Source: Calliphora vicina
Taxonomy: Eukaryota; Arthropoda; Insecta; Diptera; Calliphoridae
DNA: 64,000 bases
Reading direction: 5' to 3'
NCBI RefSeq assembly: GCF_958450345.1
Contig: NC_088780.1
Span: forward strand, 172,254,726 to 172,318,725
Positions 48,001 to 57,024 of the stretch are shown here, one piece after another. The notes under the pieces are model-generated. The model was not told the origin of the DNA, made no database searches, and was given only the letters and a program-made list of their open reading frames with translations. Positions within the stretch are counted from its first letter, which is position 1. The number at the start of each line of letters is the position of its first letter. The translations under genes and the position numbers were made by a program.

Positions 48001-51000
48001 TATAATATTATGAATAGGTTTTACTTAAAATTTATAACAGTAAGGAAATTGGACTCATTCGCCTAAATATGGACAAAAAATTAGTTTTTCTTGAAAAACG
48101 CAAAATTTCAATCGCAGGTACGGAAAAACTGTAAGAGGTATTGACATAATTTTTACATATTTTTATTCCCTATTTTGATCTCAATAAACCCCAATGTGAT
48201 GATCGAAAAAATCTGAAATTTGTTTAACAAAATTTTGAAAAATTTGAAAATGGAGTTTTGAAACAGCCGTTAAAAAAAATTATTTTTTTTGGCCATACCT
48301 GCGAATAGGTTAACGGTATCCTACGAAGACAAAAACTCATATACAAGTAAATATGGACATATTTTAAGTAAAAATGAGCTTTTATTTTAATTTTTCTCGA
48401 AATATCTAAATTTTTTTTGTAAATTTTTTGTTCAAGTCGTCTGAAACACGGTAATGGTCTGGCGAATTTGTAATAACTTTAACATTTTTTAATCAAATTT
48501 TGTCATTTATATCTCATTACAACGATAATTACGTACATATTTCGATTCTTTTGCATTCAATTGCAAAAGTATTTATTTAGTAGCAAATTTTTTTCAAAAA
48601 CTGAAAAATTTGCATTTTTCTCTAATTTTGGCGATAATACAGTTTTTGGGTCATTTTGAACCAAAGGAGATACAGGGTTAATTTCCAAAACTTTTTTTTA
48701 ATGTAATATTCATTAATATAAATAAATCTACATATTTCTAGAAAATAATGCAGAAAGTTAACGAGTTTCACCTATTTATTCCATATTAACAGTAAAATTT
48801 TGCATATATCTGAACTTTGACCTCGATGCGCGTCCAGAAATCGTTGCCCGATTTGGCTCAAATTTTCAGCACTTAACATTTAGGTCTAGTGTCACAATAT
48901 TCCACCCGGCACTCTTCAAAATTTTAACAAAAATTTTTTTCCATACAACTGATTGTCACTCTACTAATTATACTTCAAAATAAAAAATTTTAATATTTTT
49001 AGGTGAACAAAAATTTTTTTTCAGTTTTTTAATTTTTTGGATAAAAAAATTTTTTTGGAATTGTTATTTTAGATTAAAAAAAAAAAAATAATTGTTTTTT
49101 TAATTTTTTTTTGATGAAAAGCCATCTATTTTTCAAGTTTGAATTTTAAACAAAGGAAGTAAAAACCTGTAACACAACAGCGAAAAATAAGTAAGACAAA
49201 ATTTGTTTTTGATAAACTCAAAATATGCTATTAAACAGTAAAATATGCTCTAAAAACGCAAAATATGACATAAATATGCTCTTAAAACAAATATATGCAA
49301 AAATATGTATTTAAGGGTAAAATATGCAAAAATATGCACTAACAAATCGATGCCAAAATTCTTAAATAGTTCTGAAACGTGTAAATATCTTATCCATGTG
49401 CTCATTAGACTCACCAGAAAAAACATGCATTTGCATATTTTGGTTTCCCTGGTCATAACGCATAAAAAATATGTTTGGGCATGCAGGGTTAAAAGAATCG
49501 AAATGTGTACGTAATTCGTTCTAATGAGACATAAAAAAAAAAGAAATCGGTCAAAAAATGTTAAAGTTATTAAAAATTCGCCAGTCCATTAACGTGTCTC
49601 AGGCCACTAGAACAAGAAATGTAGGAACAAAATTAACATATTTTGATAAATATTAAAATAAAAGCTCATTTTTACTTAAAATATGTCCATATTTACTTGT
49701 ATATGAGTTTTTGTCTTCGTAGGATACCGTTAACCTATTCTAAGTTATGAACAAAAAAATAAAATTTTTTTAACTGCAGTTTCAAAACTCCATTTTCAAA
49801 TTTTTAAAAATTTTGTTAAACAAATTTCAGAATTTTTTGGTCATCTCATTGGGATTTATTAAGAATATAATAGGGAATAAAAATGTGAAAAAATTATGAA
49901 AATATCTCTTATAGTTTTTCCGTACCTGCGATTTAAATTTTGAAATTTTCGAGAAAAACCAATTATTTGGCAATTTTTAGGCCAATGAACTCTATTTCCT
50001 TACTATTATGAATTTTAAGTAAAACCTATTGAGAATATTATAGTCCAGATAATTCTAAATATACTCTGAAACTTTTACTAAAATCGGAAAACGTTAACCC
50101 TTAAATCGTGAATTTTGTTCATACATTTCTTGTTCTAGTGGCCTGATTCGCCAATGGCCTGGCGAATTTTTAATAACTTTAACATTTTTTGACCAATTTC
50201 TGTTTTTTATGTCTCATTAGAACGACAATTACGTACACATTTCGCTTCTTTTAAATTAAATTACAAAAGTAATTTTTTAATGACAACATTTTTACAAAAA
50301 CTGAAAAAAATGCATTTTTTCCCCTTGTAAATGCATATCAAAACTTCAGAGGGCTTGCGGCACGTCTTAACCCCAACCGATTTACCTAAAATTTTTTCAG
50401 GATGATTTTTTTACTAATGTTCACCAAACTGGGGGGTGAGAGTGGCCAAAATCCAACTTTCGTTTATTAAGGGCCACCCTAATGTATGTATATGATATAT
50501 TTATGGATATGATTACAATTAATATTACTAAATTAAACAAGGTTATAACACATGCATGAAATATATATGTATAATGCACATAAAATATATCTGGACCACT
50601 CAAATGACCACTGTTCATATTATAAATGTTAATACTTACAATTTCATGTTCCATTATACAGGCTTCCGCAATTCTAATCCATAGTCTCGGATTACTATGA
50701 TAGGTTTTTAAAGGCACAAGAAAACACTGAAATGCTTCTGTTGGTCGTCTTAAATGCAGCATAGCTATTCCCAAATTGTAGAGAATCTCACAAGATTTCG
50801 CTGAACTCATGTGATGTAATGGGATATTGCGAAGATTAACTGCTATATGTTTATCAAAAGATATTGCTTTTTGAAAAAAGTTGGCCGCAATCGCATAATG
50901 CCGGACACGTAAGTGGATAACACCCATATTGTTGGCGATCAGAGTATTTAATTCTTGATTATATAAACTAAAAACGTTCATTAAATCAAACTAATAATAT

Positions 51001-52356
51001 AATATAATATATTAGTTTAACAAACAGCACTTTGTTGGCAATTAAAATTCATATGTTAGAGATTAGTATTAAACAGAGATCGAAAATAACTCGTCTATAT
51101 ACCAAAAAACTCAAATTGTAATTATATTTTTGTGATAAAAATAAATCACTGAAAATAACAGTTATAAAATGATTTTTATTTAAATGGTTTGGTATGACCT
51201 TTATTCGCTTTTGTTGTTTTTTAATGGTTTGATGTGAGATAAACAATTCATTTGTTGTTGTTCTGTTACTGTTACTTTCTCTTTTATTTACATACAATAA
51301 CATATTATTAGTAATTTTTAACTAATTATGGAAAGAATATGATAAATATGAAGTAATGAAGTAATGAAGTCTGAGTAACAGAAATGAGAATTTTTTTTTA
51401 ATTTTTTATTAATCTTTTGATAAATTTTATATATTTAAGCGTTCATTTGCATCAAATGCATTTTTGTGATTTATTTTTTATGTTCGCAAATAAAAGTTAC
51501 AAGCTGATCTTTACGAAAAAAATAAATTATAAATCACTCATCCAGATTATTTGTGTTTGTTTCTTTTCTGTTTCTCTCAACCCCAAACCTAAAATGTTCT
51601 CGAATAAATCACTCTCTCAGTGATATATCACAAAAAAATATTTTTAAATGGCTGCGAATGAGAATTTACCATTGAAATGAAAGTGAACCCGTTATTTTCG
51701 GTCTCTGGTATTAAACAAACAAATTAATAACAACAATAAATTAATTTTAATTCCCAAAAAGCACTGAAAATGTATAATTGTTTACCCATTCATATATCTG
51801 GACACGTTAATCTTATTTAATTGTTTCGCCGCCATTTGAAAATCTTTCATTATGTAATATTGATGAGCCTTTAATGCTGAAAACGCAGGTGACTAATATT
51901 AAAAAAGAAATATATTATTTTTATTTATCTGTATATTTTTTAGTTAAGCGTCAATCTTACAACATCCTCTGGCACCACTACGAGCTTTTTGTTTACAACT
52001 TGAGTTATTAATGCCATCAGCTTTAAACTTTTGCTTACGTTCTCATCTAATCTGGGTATGGACTCATGGCTGTTCAAATCATCTGTTATTAGATGCAATA
52101 TATTTATCCCCAATTTTTTTAGAAATACTTCAAGAAAAAATAAAGCTTTTTCCGGTTGGTTGGACGCCAAAAGAAGTCTCATCTCCAAAATTCCAAGCAT
52201 TGTAAGTACGTTTTCATCGTATGAGTCCATTTTATAGAATAGGGGCTCAAGTATATCAAGAGCAGCATTATGCATGTGGCGATGGTAATAAATTACTGCT
52301 TTATTATAAATTGTAAATGGTAACGAAGATACATTTATGTCTTTTTCAGAAAGAAA
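28754..52356 (-). CDS. Not10: CCR4-NOT complex subunit 10 (CNOT10/Not10), six 3' exons
   Basis: TPR-repeat subunit of the CCR4-NOT mRNA deadenylase; in animals CNOT10 pairs with CNOT11 on the N-terminal part of CNOT1. Minus-strand exons: 52356-51961, 51892-51786, 50967-50640, 44106-44033, 42309-41965 and 29093-28754. The splice phases agree (0, 2, 0, 2, 2), giving 529 residues up to the stop. Helical TPR-like segments include IYNKAVIYYHRHMHNAALD, SPAFSALKAHQYYIMKDFQ, NNMGVIHLRVRHYAIAANFF, GFAALSLRNALTL and LAHMYAGEALIMMDKLPDA, which align in order with vertebrate CNOT10 (YNQAVILYH; FAAICLRNALLLL; LGHLYAAEALISLD). The 74-nt exon is identified only by splice signals and phase. Vertebrate CNOT10 is about 744 residues; roughly the first 110 residues are missing here and no 5' exon was recognised upstream of 52356. 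The introns are 67, 818, 6533, 1723 and 12871 nt; the large ones are filled with transposons. Confidence 0.88.
29110..30930. other. Not10 intron, no recognised feature
   Basis: AT-rich intronic DNA with A-runs (30295-30320, 30800-30850). No coding frame or clear repeat was recognised. Confidence 0.4.
30939..31638 (+). repeat. mini-me-like repeat, longest copy
   Basis: The most complete copy in the window (about 700 bp): head AACAAGTAAGAAAGTATGG plus the hairpin GGTCGGTCAAGCCCGACC, boxes of GGGAGCTATGACNAATTATG and GTNTATACCAACATTTTTAA, GACGGACGGACA, the core AAGTGATTCTAAGTCGATCG and the tail GGTGGTGTAGGGTATAAA. Shorter copies elsewhere match parts of it. No protein is encoded. Confidence 0.75.
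31700..32720. mobile_element. hAT transposon remnant with 8-bp target duplication
   Basis: The ends CAGGGTTGTCAGAT and the inverse of ATCTGACAGCCCTG are flanked by ATCGTAAT on both sides (31692-31699 and 32721-32728). CGCCAAA motifs are subterminal at both ends. Length 1021 bp; no intact transposase. Confidence 0.9.
33482..33640 (+). pseudogene. THAP-domain-like exon fragment
   Basis: After a possible splice acceptor (AAG before TGCAGCC) the plus strand encodes a segment with KKHSRICMHHF and then ARLMPNATPSLEP. This matches the second half of a THAP zinc-binding domain: the C-x2-H pair followed by F, and the AVPTIF-like box. The N-terminal Cys pair is not found. THAP domains occur in P-element-like transposases and host proteins; here it is probably a transposon remnant inside the Not10 intron. 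Confidence 0.5.
33808..33870 (-). repeat. mini-me-like fragment
   Basis: Contains TATACCGATCGACTTAGATT and AGAATCACTTTCTGAGTC, the reverse of the mini-me core. It is cut off where a CACAGTGG repeat begins at 33871. Confidence 0.6.
33871..36236. repeat. CACAGTGG-ended repeat block
   Basis: The left end CACAGTGGTATGAG is followed by AAATAAATCTGTAACTTCT and AAAGTAGGACACC blocks, as at 19772. The right end CTGCCCCACTGTG (to 36236) belongs to the CACAGTGGGGC type seen at 16766, in reverse. Inner A/T-rich arms near 34420-34500 and 36395-36490 are inverted relatives. A Helitron is inserted at 34711. Whether this is one element or two abutting ones is unclear. Confidence 0.5.
34711..35299 (+). mobile_element. 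short non-autonomous Helitron
   Basis: It starts TCTAATATATAAAAATCTCG after an A and ends CAACGTTTGCCGGATCAGCTAG before a T. This fits Helitron insertion between A and T, a 5' TC, and a 3' CTAG preceded by a short stem (GGCA...TGCC). It contains the CTCCTCCGAAACGGCTCAAC box typical of such elements in arthropods. No Rep/helicase. 589 bp. Confidence 0.7.
36798..37055. repeat. tandem repeat, about 114-bp unit, 2.3 copies
   Basis: Units start with GAATTTAGATATT at about 36798, 36913 and 37026 and share TGATCACAGA, GAGCTCC/AAGCTCC and CTTGATTCAACGCTTATTGG. The third copy is partial and runs into the CACTGTG end at 37059. Confidence 0.85.
37519..38952 (+). mobile_element. Tc1-like transposon with TA target site, defective
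   Basis: The ends CAGTATTGGCCATAACT and its inverse (AGTTATGGCCAATACTG) are flanked by TA. Plus-strand transposase pieces: a helix-turn-helix N-terminus (KFKIKVIEDWKTGLSLHEFS, KYSINRSVISRLVSKFFKTG, GGRSRKKT), then an out-of-frame GTIKHGGGNVMVWGCFSG, QQDNDSKH (second catalytic Asp) and WPGQSPDLNPIENLW (third acidic residue region). The segment with the first catalytic Asp is deleted and frameshifts are present. It sits in what would otherwise be a 58-nt intron of the surrounding coding remnant. Confidence 0.9.
39046..40290. repeat. CACAGTGGTTT-type repeat, one end recognised
   Basis: It starts CACAGTGGTTTAGAAAC directly after coding sequence of the surrounding remnant, then GGTATCTCGGGAACTATTGG and CCCCTCAAAGTTGG, echoing the layout of the other CACAGTGG groups. 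A matching inverted end could not be located, so the right limit is approximate. Confidence 0.45.
40905..41218 (-). repeat. mini-me-like repeat
   Basis: Reverse copy: GGTCCATAATTAGTCATAGC, then boxes as in 30939-31638, ending in the hairpin head (GGTCGGGCTTGACCGAC) and CTTTCTTACTTGTTTT. Confidence 0.75.
41514..41803 (+). repeat. mini-me-like repeat, TCGGCTGTGCCGA subtype
   Basis: Head AACAAGTAAGAGAGCTATAT with the hairpin TTCGGCTGTGCCGAA, then T-rich sequence and the tail ATACCCTTCTCTCGAAGGTG. The same subtype is inserted in two hAT copies (46474 and 57291), and its head appears reversed at 60331-60398 and 62823-62862. Confidence 0.75.
42310..43030. other. Not10 intron, no recognised feature
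   Basis: AT-rich intronic sequence between the 42309 exon and a Tc1 fragment. Confidence 0.4.
43076..43645 (-). mobile_element. Tc1-like transposase remnant
   Basis: The minus strand encodes ERRIVRKIKANPRLSAPKLL (second DNA-binding domain), then TPTVKHGGGSVTVWGCISAK, then after a deletion PKSPDMNPIENLCDHLDRRV (the third acidic residue region). The part around the second catalytic Asp is lost. No inverted ends recognised. Confidence 0.8.
44253..44640 (-). repeat. mini-me-like repeat with GTCC microsatellite
   Basis: Reverse copy with TTATACCCTACAGC, CACCCACCTTAAAGTATACC, TCGATGTCCGTCCGTCCG (the GTCY tract) and degenerate boxes to about 44640. Confidence 0.65.
46474..49130 (+). repeat. mini-me-like repeat split by a foldback element
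   Basis: Head AACAAGTAAGAGAGCTATAT with TTCGGCTGTGCCGAA, interrupted at CTAATTAT by 46530-48963, and continuing at 48972 ACTTCAAAATAAAAAATTTT as in the intact copies at 41514 and 57291. The right limit is approximate. Confidence 0.7.
46530..48963. mobile_element. 2.4-kb palindromic hAT-like foldback element
   Basis: The ends TAGAGTGACAG and CTGATTGTCACTCTA are flanked by CTAATTAT on both sides (46522-46529, 48964-48971). The whole element is a near-perfect inverted repeat: arms of about 1.19 kb (for example ATGCGCGTCCAGAAATCG against its complement; GGATACCGTTAACCTATTCG at about 47158 and its inverse near 48305) around a 50-base centre near 47718-47765. Non-coding. Ends with TAGRG and an 8-bp duplication fit hAT. 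Confidence 0.9.
50968..51780. other. Not10 intron, no recognised feature
   Basis: AT-rich intron between two verified-in-phase exons. Nothing else recognised. Confidence 0.45.
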
Positions 52357-52616
52357 CTAAAATGATATTTTAAACATGTGCACATAGTTATTAAAAAATT
52401 GTTATGTTCTTGTTACTCGGAAATGTACAAGATAAATATAAAAACAGAAGACAAAACCTTCATAGCTACTGATTGTTAGTCTATTCCGAACCTTGCAAAT
52501 ACCGTAGTCGTAGTAGAATTAAAATGAAGTAAAATTTAAAGATTATTGAGTTTAAAAAATGTGTTACTGTTCCTATTTCCTGTGGGACAAATTTTGCTAA
52601 GAACAATAGGTAATAA

Positions 52617-52741
52617 GCAGGGAAACCGGAAATATGCTCTAAAAAAAGCGTTTTAAGCGCTTTAAAAATGCAGTAAAAACTTTAAAATATGCACTTAAAA
52701 TTTAAAAAATATGCTCTTAAAAAAACAAACATTTACATAAG
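52617..52741. mobile_element. left end of a second hAT copy (CAGGGAAACC)
   Basis: CAGGGAAACCGGAAATATGC and the following 120 bases match the left end of 46123 closely, then stop abruptly at GGTCTGTTC. The preceding 40 bases (TTTTGCTAAGAACAATAGG) match 18571-18596, so it inserted into a copy of the repeat seen at 17-19 kb. Confidence 0.75.
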
Positions 52742-53030
52742 GTCTGTTCATTTACTTTCCCAGTAAATACTTGCAACGAGAGAATAAAATCAAAATTTAC
52801 AAAATTACTCTCTTAAATTCTCAAAAATAGTAAAAAGTAAATGAACGCTTTTCCAGTAACAATTGTTTTATACCAGCCCAGCAGTTAAGCAAGTGTCAAT
52901 GTATCCCTTAAAGACAGTAATTGTCACAAATGTCTTATCACTTGGCTGACTCCATTTTATATACTTTGGTCATTTGACAAGTGTGTGCACGTTTGTAGTG
53001 CAGAGAGAAGACAATTGGTTACTTTATACA
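52742..53030. other. unclassified, small inverted repeat
   Basis: GTTCATTTACTTTCCCAGTA at the left and TAGTAAAAAGTAAATGAACG about 90 bases on are inverted. No gene is seen. Confidence 0.4.
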
Positions 53031-53590
53031 TCCCAAGTAATCTAGCGTGAAGACAATTGACACTTAAGTGTCTCTATGTAATCTGGAGTGTAGTCACTTT
53101 AAACGTTTTGTGAGTAATTCGTACAAACTGGTTTTATTCTCATACAGTTTATTTTTATTTTTGCTTAAGTATACTGATATCCCATGTAACATAGCATGAA
53201 GTCAATAGTCACTTTAGTGTCTCTTAGTAACCTATGGTGAAGTCACTTCAAACTTTTTTTGTACTGCGCTTTATTTTACCCACCAGAAGCGTTAATTACT
53301 TTCGATCAGCTATCAGATAGTCACATTGTGATCAAAAGGGTCTATTGACCCCCTGCTTAAGACATGCACGTGTTAAAATAACTAGTCAAGTAGCTGGTCA
53401 AGTAACCAGTTAAAAAGCTAGTAAGGTAACTGACGCTATGTAACCAGTATGCGAATCCAATCTTTGCCTACTTTGGACCAGCTATTAGACAGTCCCATTG
53501 TAATCAAAAAGAGACAATTGACCCTCTGCCTAGGACATGCCCGTGTTAAAATGACTAGTCACGTGGCTATTGAAGTAACTAGCTCCCACC
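53030..53590. repeat. two pairs of diverged direct repeats
   Basis: First pair: 53035-53110 and 53178-53255 share GTGAAGNCAATNG, TAAGTGTCTCT/TTAGTGTCTCT and GTGNAGTCACTT. Second pair: 53309-53410 and 53475-53585 share CAGCTATNAGATAGTC/ACAGTC, TGTNATCAAAA, ATTGACCCNCTGC and GACATGCNCGTGTTAAAAT. The region is richer in G+C than its surroundings and dense in ACTAGTCA/AGTAACTAG motifs. Origin unknown. Confidence 0.65.
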
Positions 53591-53641
53591 CTAAATGATG
53601 GGTAAAATCACTAGTTCGGTACTGGCTCCTAGAACTGCTGG

Positions 53642-53864
53642 GAGTGGTGCCCGAACACATACCATCAAAGCTTTGGTTGTGTTGGTAAAACAGCGCAGAA
53701 TTTAATTTGATTTTGTTCTGTGAGATGAAATCAAAGCAACAAACACATGATCATTATAAGAAAACGCACAAGTAAGCTTATAGTGTATGTGTATCAAGGT
53801 AATGTCAGCAGAATTTTCTTGCCCTATTACGCGTGCTAGTGAATTGTGATTTCGGGCACCACTG
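53642..53864. repeat. MITE with AGTGGTGCCCGAA ends
   Basis: GAGTGGTGCCCGAACAC at the left and the inverse of TTTCGGGCACCACTG at the right. 223 bp, no target duplication found, no coding content. Confidence 0.6.
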
Positions 53865-53879
53865 TTTTATACACACAAT

Positions 53880-55080
53880 TTCCTTATTTTATTCCTTTTA
53901 AAATGTATAAATACTCACATTTTCTTCAATTTTGTTGAAAATTCTTTTGTTTTGACATTTTTCACCACAAAAATAATATTTTAAATAAATAAATAATAAC
54001 ACAAAACATATAAAATATAAGCTGCTAACTATTACGAGTTCAAAATAGAAGTTGTAATCATGATAAAAATATAGAAGGTAGTTTCAATCAAGGCGTATTA
54101 ATCAGGTGAGAGCGTCTCGGCAACAAATACAACAAAGACAATATTTGTTATTTGTCTAGAGATTGAAAATGTCAAAAAATATAAAAAACAAACAATTAAA
54201 AAATAAATAAATTACAAGTTTTTATATGAAAAATATTAAAAACAAACAAATAAAAAATCAATTATTTGTAGTTTGCACTGTTTTTTTTTGAAGATTTAAT
54301 ATTAAAAACGGCCAGCGGGGATATTTCTATGGTATGCTAGGTGATTCCAGCGGAACTATCAAACTATCCATTTATGTACATATGGCCGTCTGTCTGTCCT
54401 AAATACAAAACCACGTCCAAAATACACAACCAAATTCTTCTAAGGAGTTTGGTATTAAAATTCAGCAAAAGCTATAAATGTGATGCATTTTCACCAATCA
54501 ATTTCCAATATTGCTTTTTTTGTTCTTGCAGATATTATGGTTTTTGTTTGCTTGAACAAATTTATTTAAACAATTTTCAGATTTTTATTATTTTCATTTT
54601 AAATATTTCGAATGTCAACAACAAATAGTAAACAACTTTTTGACACTTTCAAACACAACATAAATAAACAAACAAAAATCAGCTGTGCTCGTAACTTCAC
54701 CTTATTGAATACACCTTGGTTTCAATCAAATTTTTTTTTTCAAATAAGGTTTTTTGAAGTTTCCTTATTTTGTGAGCATTATAAAAAGCGTTGCCACATT
54801 CCTAAAAATGATTTTTATTTTAGAGAAATTTTTTACAAAAAATGTGTAATTTATAATTTAGTATTTAAATAAAAATGTATTAAGTATGTTGTGTTGGAAG
54901 TTAATGATTCAATTCCTAACATTCGCTATATAATTTGGGCTACCTGACAAAGAATTTTCATTAAATTTTAAAAAAAATTAATTTTAACGTTCCAAAAGGC
55001 TTAAAAAACTGGTGTTTGGTTTGTATAATCCACCCTCTGACAAGTTTTACGTACATCCACTATTATTAGAGTTAATTTCA
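53880..55080. other. no gene recognised
   Basis: AT-rich. Open frames at 54341-54628 and 54612-54872 have no recognisable domain. This is where 5' exons of Not10 might lie, but none was identified. Confidence 0.35.
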
Positions 55081-55084
55081 AAAA

Positions 55085-55842
55085 TTTGATTTGCGGGTAT
55101 CATCATTTTTCTGAAGGTTTTTGCGCAAATAAAAATAATGGCGTCCTTATCTGTAGAGCAAAAACGGTTGAGTATATTGCAAATCTGATTTCACTAATCG
55201 ATTGTACATCAAATATTAATACAATTGATGTTTTTTGAATCCTTAAAAATAGTTCCAAAAACAAACAACAGGGGCGCAAATTGCATAAAAAAATAGCAAA
55301 AACAATTTTAGTTTTTTTTAAACATGCACGATGTAAAGCCATTTTAAGCTTAGCAAAACGGCACCAATATTAACAAGAAAATAATATTTGCTAAAAAAAA
55401 AAGTTTAGAATTTGTTTTATTAGTTTGCCTTAGCAAAACATTTTTAAAGCCACATAACTTTTTAACGGGTTGTCATAGAAAGGAAATATTGGTACCGTTT
55501 TGATAAGCTTAAAATGCCCTTTCATAGTGCATCTTTAAAAATTCTAAAATCCTTTTTTTATTTTTTTTTATGAAATTTGCGCCCCCTGTTGTGTGTTTTT
55601 GGAACTATTTTTAAGGATTCAAAAAACAACAATTCTATTAATTTTTGATGCACAATCGTCTAGTGAAATCAGATTTGCAATATATTCAACCGTTTTTGCT
55701 CTACAGAAAAATGTTCTCAAAATGCGCGTCTTTAGGTGCGTTGAACCACCACAAGGAGTGAAAATTTTCCAAAAAAAACGGACGCCATTATTTTTATTTG
55801 CGCAAAAACCTTCAGAAAAATGATGATACCCGAAAATCAAAT
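55085..55842. repeat. foldback repeat, about 0.75 kb
   Basis: Inverted arms: TTTGATTTGCGGGTATCATC against GATGATACCCGAAAATCAAA; TTTTGCGCAAATAAAAATAA; GGATTCAAAAAACA; and near the centre (about 55350-55510) TTAGCAAAACGGCACCAATA against its complement. Related single arms are at 15210-15540. The antisense-looking frames here are mirror images of each other. Confidence 0.75.
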
Positions 55843-55867
55843 GACGTGATCTGTACCGCAATTCTGT

Positions 55868-56880
55868 AACTTTTTAACGACAAAATTTTGTCGTTAAGTA
55901 ATCAAAATTCGTTAGTTAACAATATTTATCGTTAAGAGATATTCCGAATTAAATTTTACCGATTATTTTCGTTAAAAATAGTCGGTAGATAACGAAATTT
56001 GTCGGTAGGTTAATGACAAATAAAATGTTCTAGTTAAGCCATAACGATAATTGTTTAGGAGTTAGTTTTGTAACATAAATATTCGAAATAAGTTGTTTTT
56101 TGAAAGTACGGTTGGTCAACTTTTTTTTTTGAAAGCAATAAAAACCACTGTGAAATATTAGGACATTATGAGACCTTGTGAATTGACCAATTATATTTAT
56201 TTTGAAAAGCAATACAAACCACTGTGAAATATTAGGACAATATGACATGATAAGATACGTTGTGAATTGACCAATTATATTAATTTTAGAAAATAATATT
56301 CGAATTTTAGGAGCAACTTTTATTTGGGGCATAATATCCATAATTAACACATTTCTGGAGTGTATAATGTTTATCCCTATATTCAATTTCCATTTTTGGC
56401 GATGTGATACAATTATAAACTTATATAAAAGTTATAAAATCGTTTTTAAGACAGTATTCTAAGATGGAAATTCATCTGTATTTGTCGACTGTCCTTATAA
56501 CAACACATATCTAAATTCTGAATTAATGATAACTTGTGGTGGCATAGACATACATATGTATTACACAGGGTTACTTTTATTTTTAGAAAAAAAATCTTGT
56601 TCTTTTGTTTTCAGTAGGTTTCGCGAACATATTTGGGAGAGCTGATGCTTGATTTTTATATATAAATGCGAGTATTTATTCACACGACTACGAATTTATC
56701 TACAAACACGAAAAAATAGTAAATATTATTATGATTTTTTAATTTTAAAAATATTGACATTTATATTTTTAACTATATTCGTCGTTAAAATTTATTACCA
56801 AGAGATATCGTTAACTTCAAATAGTGAATATTAAATTCGTTAAAGCAACCGATAGTTTTCGTTACTTAACGACATCGGTA
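55868..56880. repeat. region bounded by TTAACGA motif arrays
   Basis: At 55868-56040 and again at 56775-56880 the motif TCGTTA/TAACGA occurs about every 15-30 bases in both orientations, beginning with the palindrome TAACGACAAAATTTTGTCGTTA split here as TAACGACAAAAT and TTTGTCGTTA. Such paired clusters resemble subterminal transposase-binding arrays. Inside, 56129-56205 and 56205-56288 form a tandem pair sharing AACCACTGTGAAATATTAGG and GTGAATTGACCAATTATAT. No coding region. Confidence 0.45.
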
Positions 56881-57024
56881 GGAAAGTAATTGAAAAATTC
56901 CGGGTAAAACTCGGAAATTCTTTTTTTTTTGTGAGTCCAGTCAACTGTAATAAAAAAAAGCTCCCTAAAGTATGCAGTACAAATTTACATATTTTATTGA
57001 AGAACCTAATGTTAGTTCTAAATG

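Larger units (their letters stand above)
46123..49451 (-). mobile_element. hAT transposon with hATC remnant
   Basis: The ends CAGGGAAACCGGAAATATGC and its near inverse (TATTTTGGTTTCCCTG) are flanked by GTCATAAC on both sides (46115-46122, 49452-49459). On the minus strand near 46420-46270 it encodes APVTSVDVERTFSMFKN, the C-terminal hATC dimerisation motif. AAAATATGC motifs are repeated near both ends. A mini-me copy, itself carrying a palindromic element, is inserted. Confidence 0.88.
45184..49488 (+). mobile_element. piggyBac transposon remnant at TTAA
   Basis: The ends CCCTGCATGCCCACTGTTAG and GTTTGGGCATGCAGGG are flanked by TTAA (45180-45183 and 49489-49492). Plus-strand coding remnants: an acidic N-terminus from the ATG at 45426 (ISDDDEEDFSTSESEYAPRL, one early stop) and a piggyBac-like C-terminal Cys-rich domain at about 45668-45796 (KICVLCSYQKH, ACSKCEK, then in another frame ICGEH...CAFCAKH and stop). 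The catalytic DDD region is deleted. Palindromic GTTAGTCG...CGACTAAC motifs occur at about 45202, 45373 and 46093. About 1 kb without the nested hAT. Confidence 0.85.
45027..50481. mobile_element. hAT-like foldback element, outermost layer of a nest
   Basis: The ends TAGGGTGGCCCTTAATAAAC and its inverse. Without its insertions it is about 1.15 kb and palindromic: 49493-49640 (AAAGTTATTAAAAATTCGCC) is mirrored at 50155-50190. The flanks are GTAT repeats, consistent with an 8-bp ATGTATGT duplication, but the register is ambiguous. It shares arm sequence with the element at 46530-48963. Carries the piggyBac at 45184-49488. Lies in a Not10 intron. Confidence 0.75.

Noticed and set aside
49250..49514. 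Open frames on both strands repeated at 58147-58429
   Set aside because: They are the right end of the CAGGGAAACC hAT family; their similarity is due to the transposon, not a conserved gene.
54341..54872. Candidate 5' exon or separate gene
   Set aside because: No splice-linked partner, no domain and biased composition typical of AT-rich non-coding DNA.
55103..55861. Similar open frames at 55103-55342 and 55593-55861
   Set aside because: They are mirror images produced by the foldback repeat, not a gene pair.
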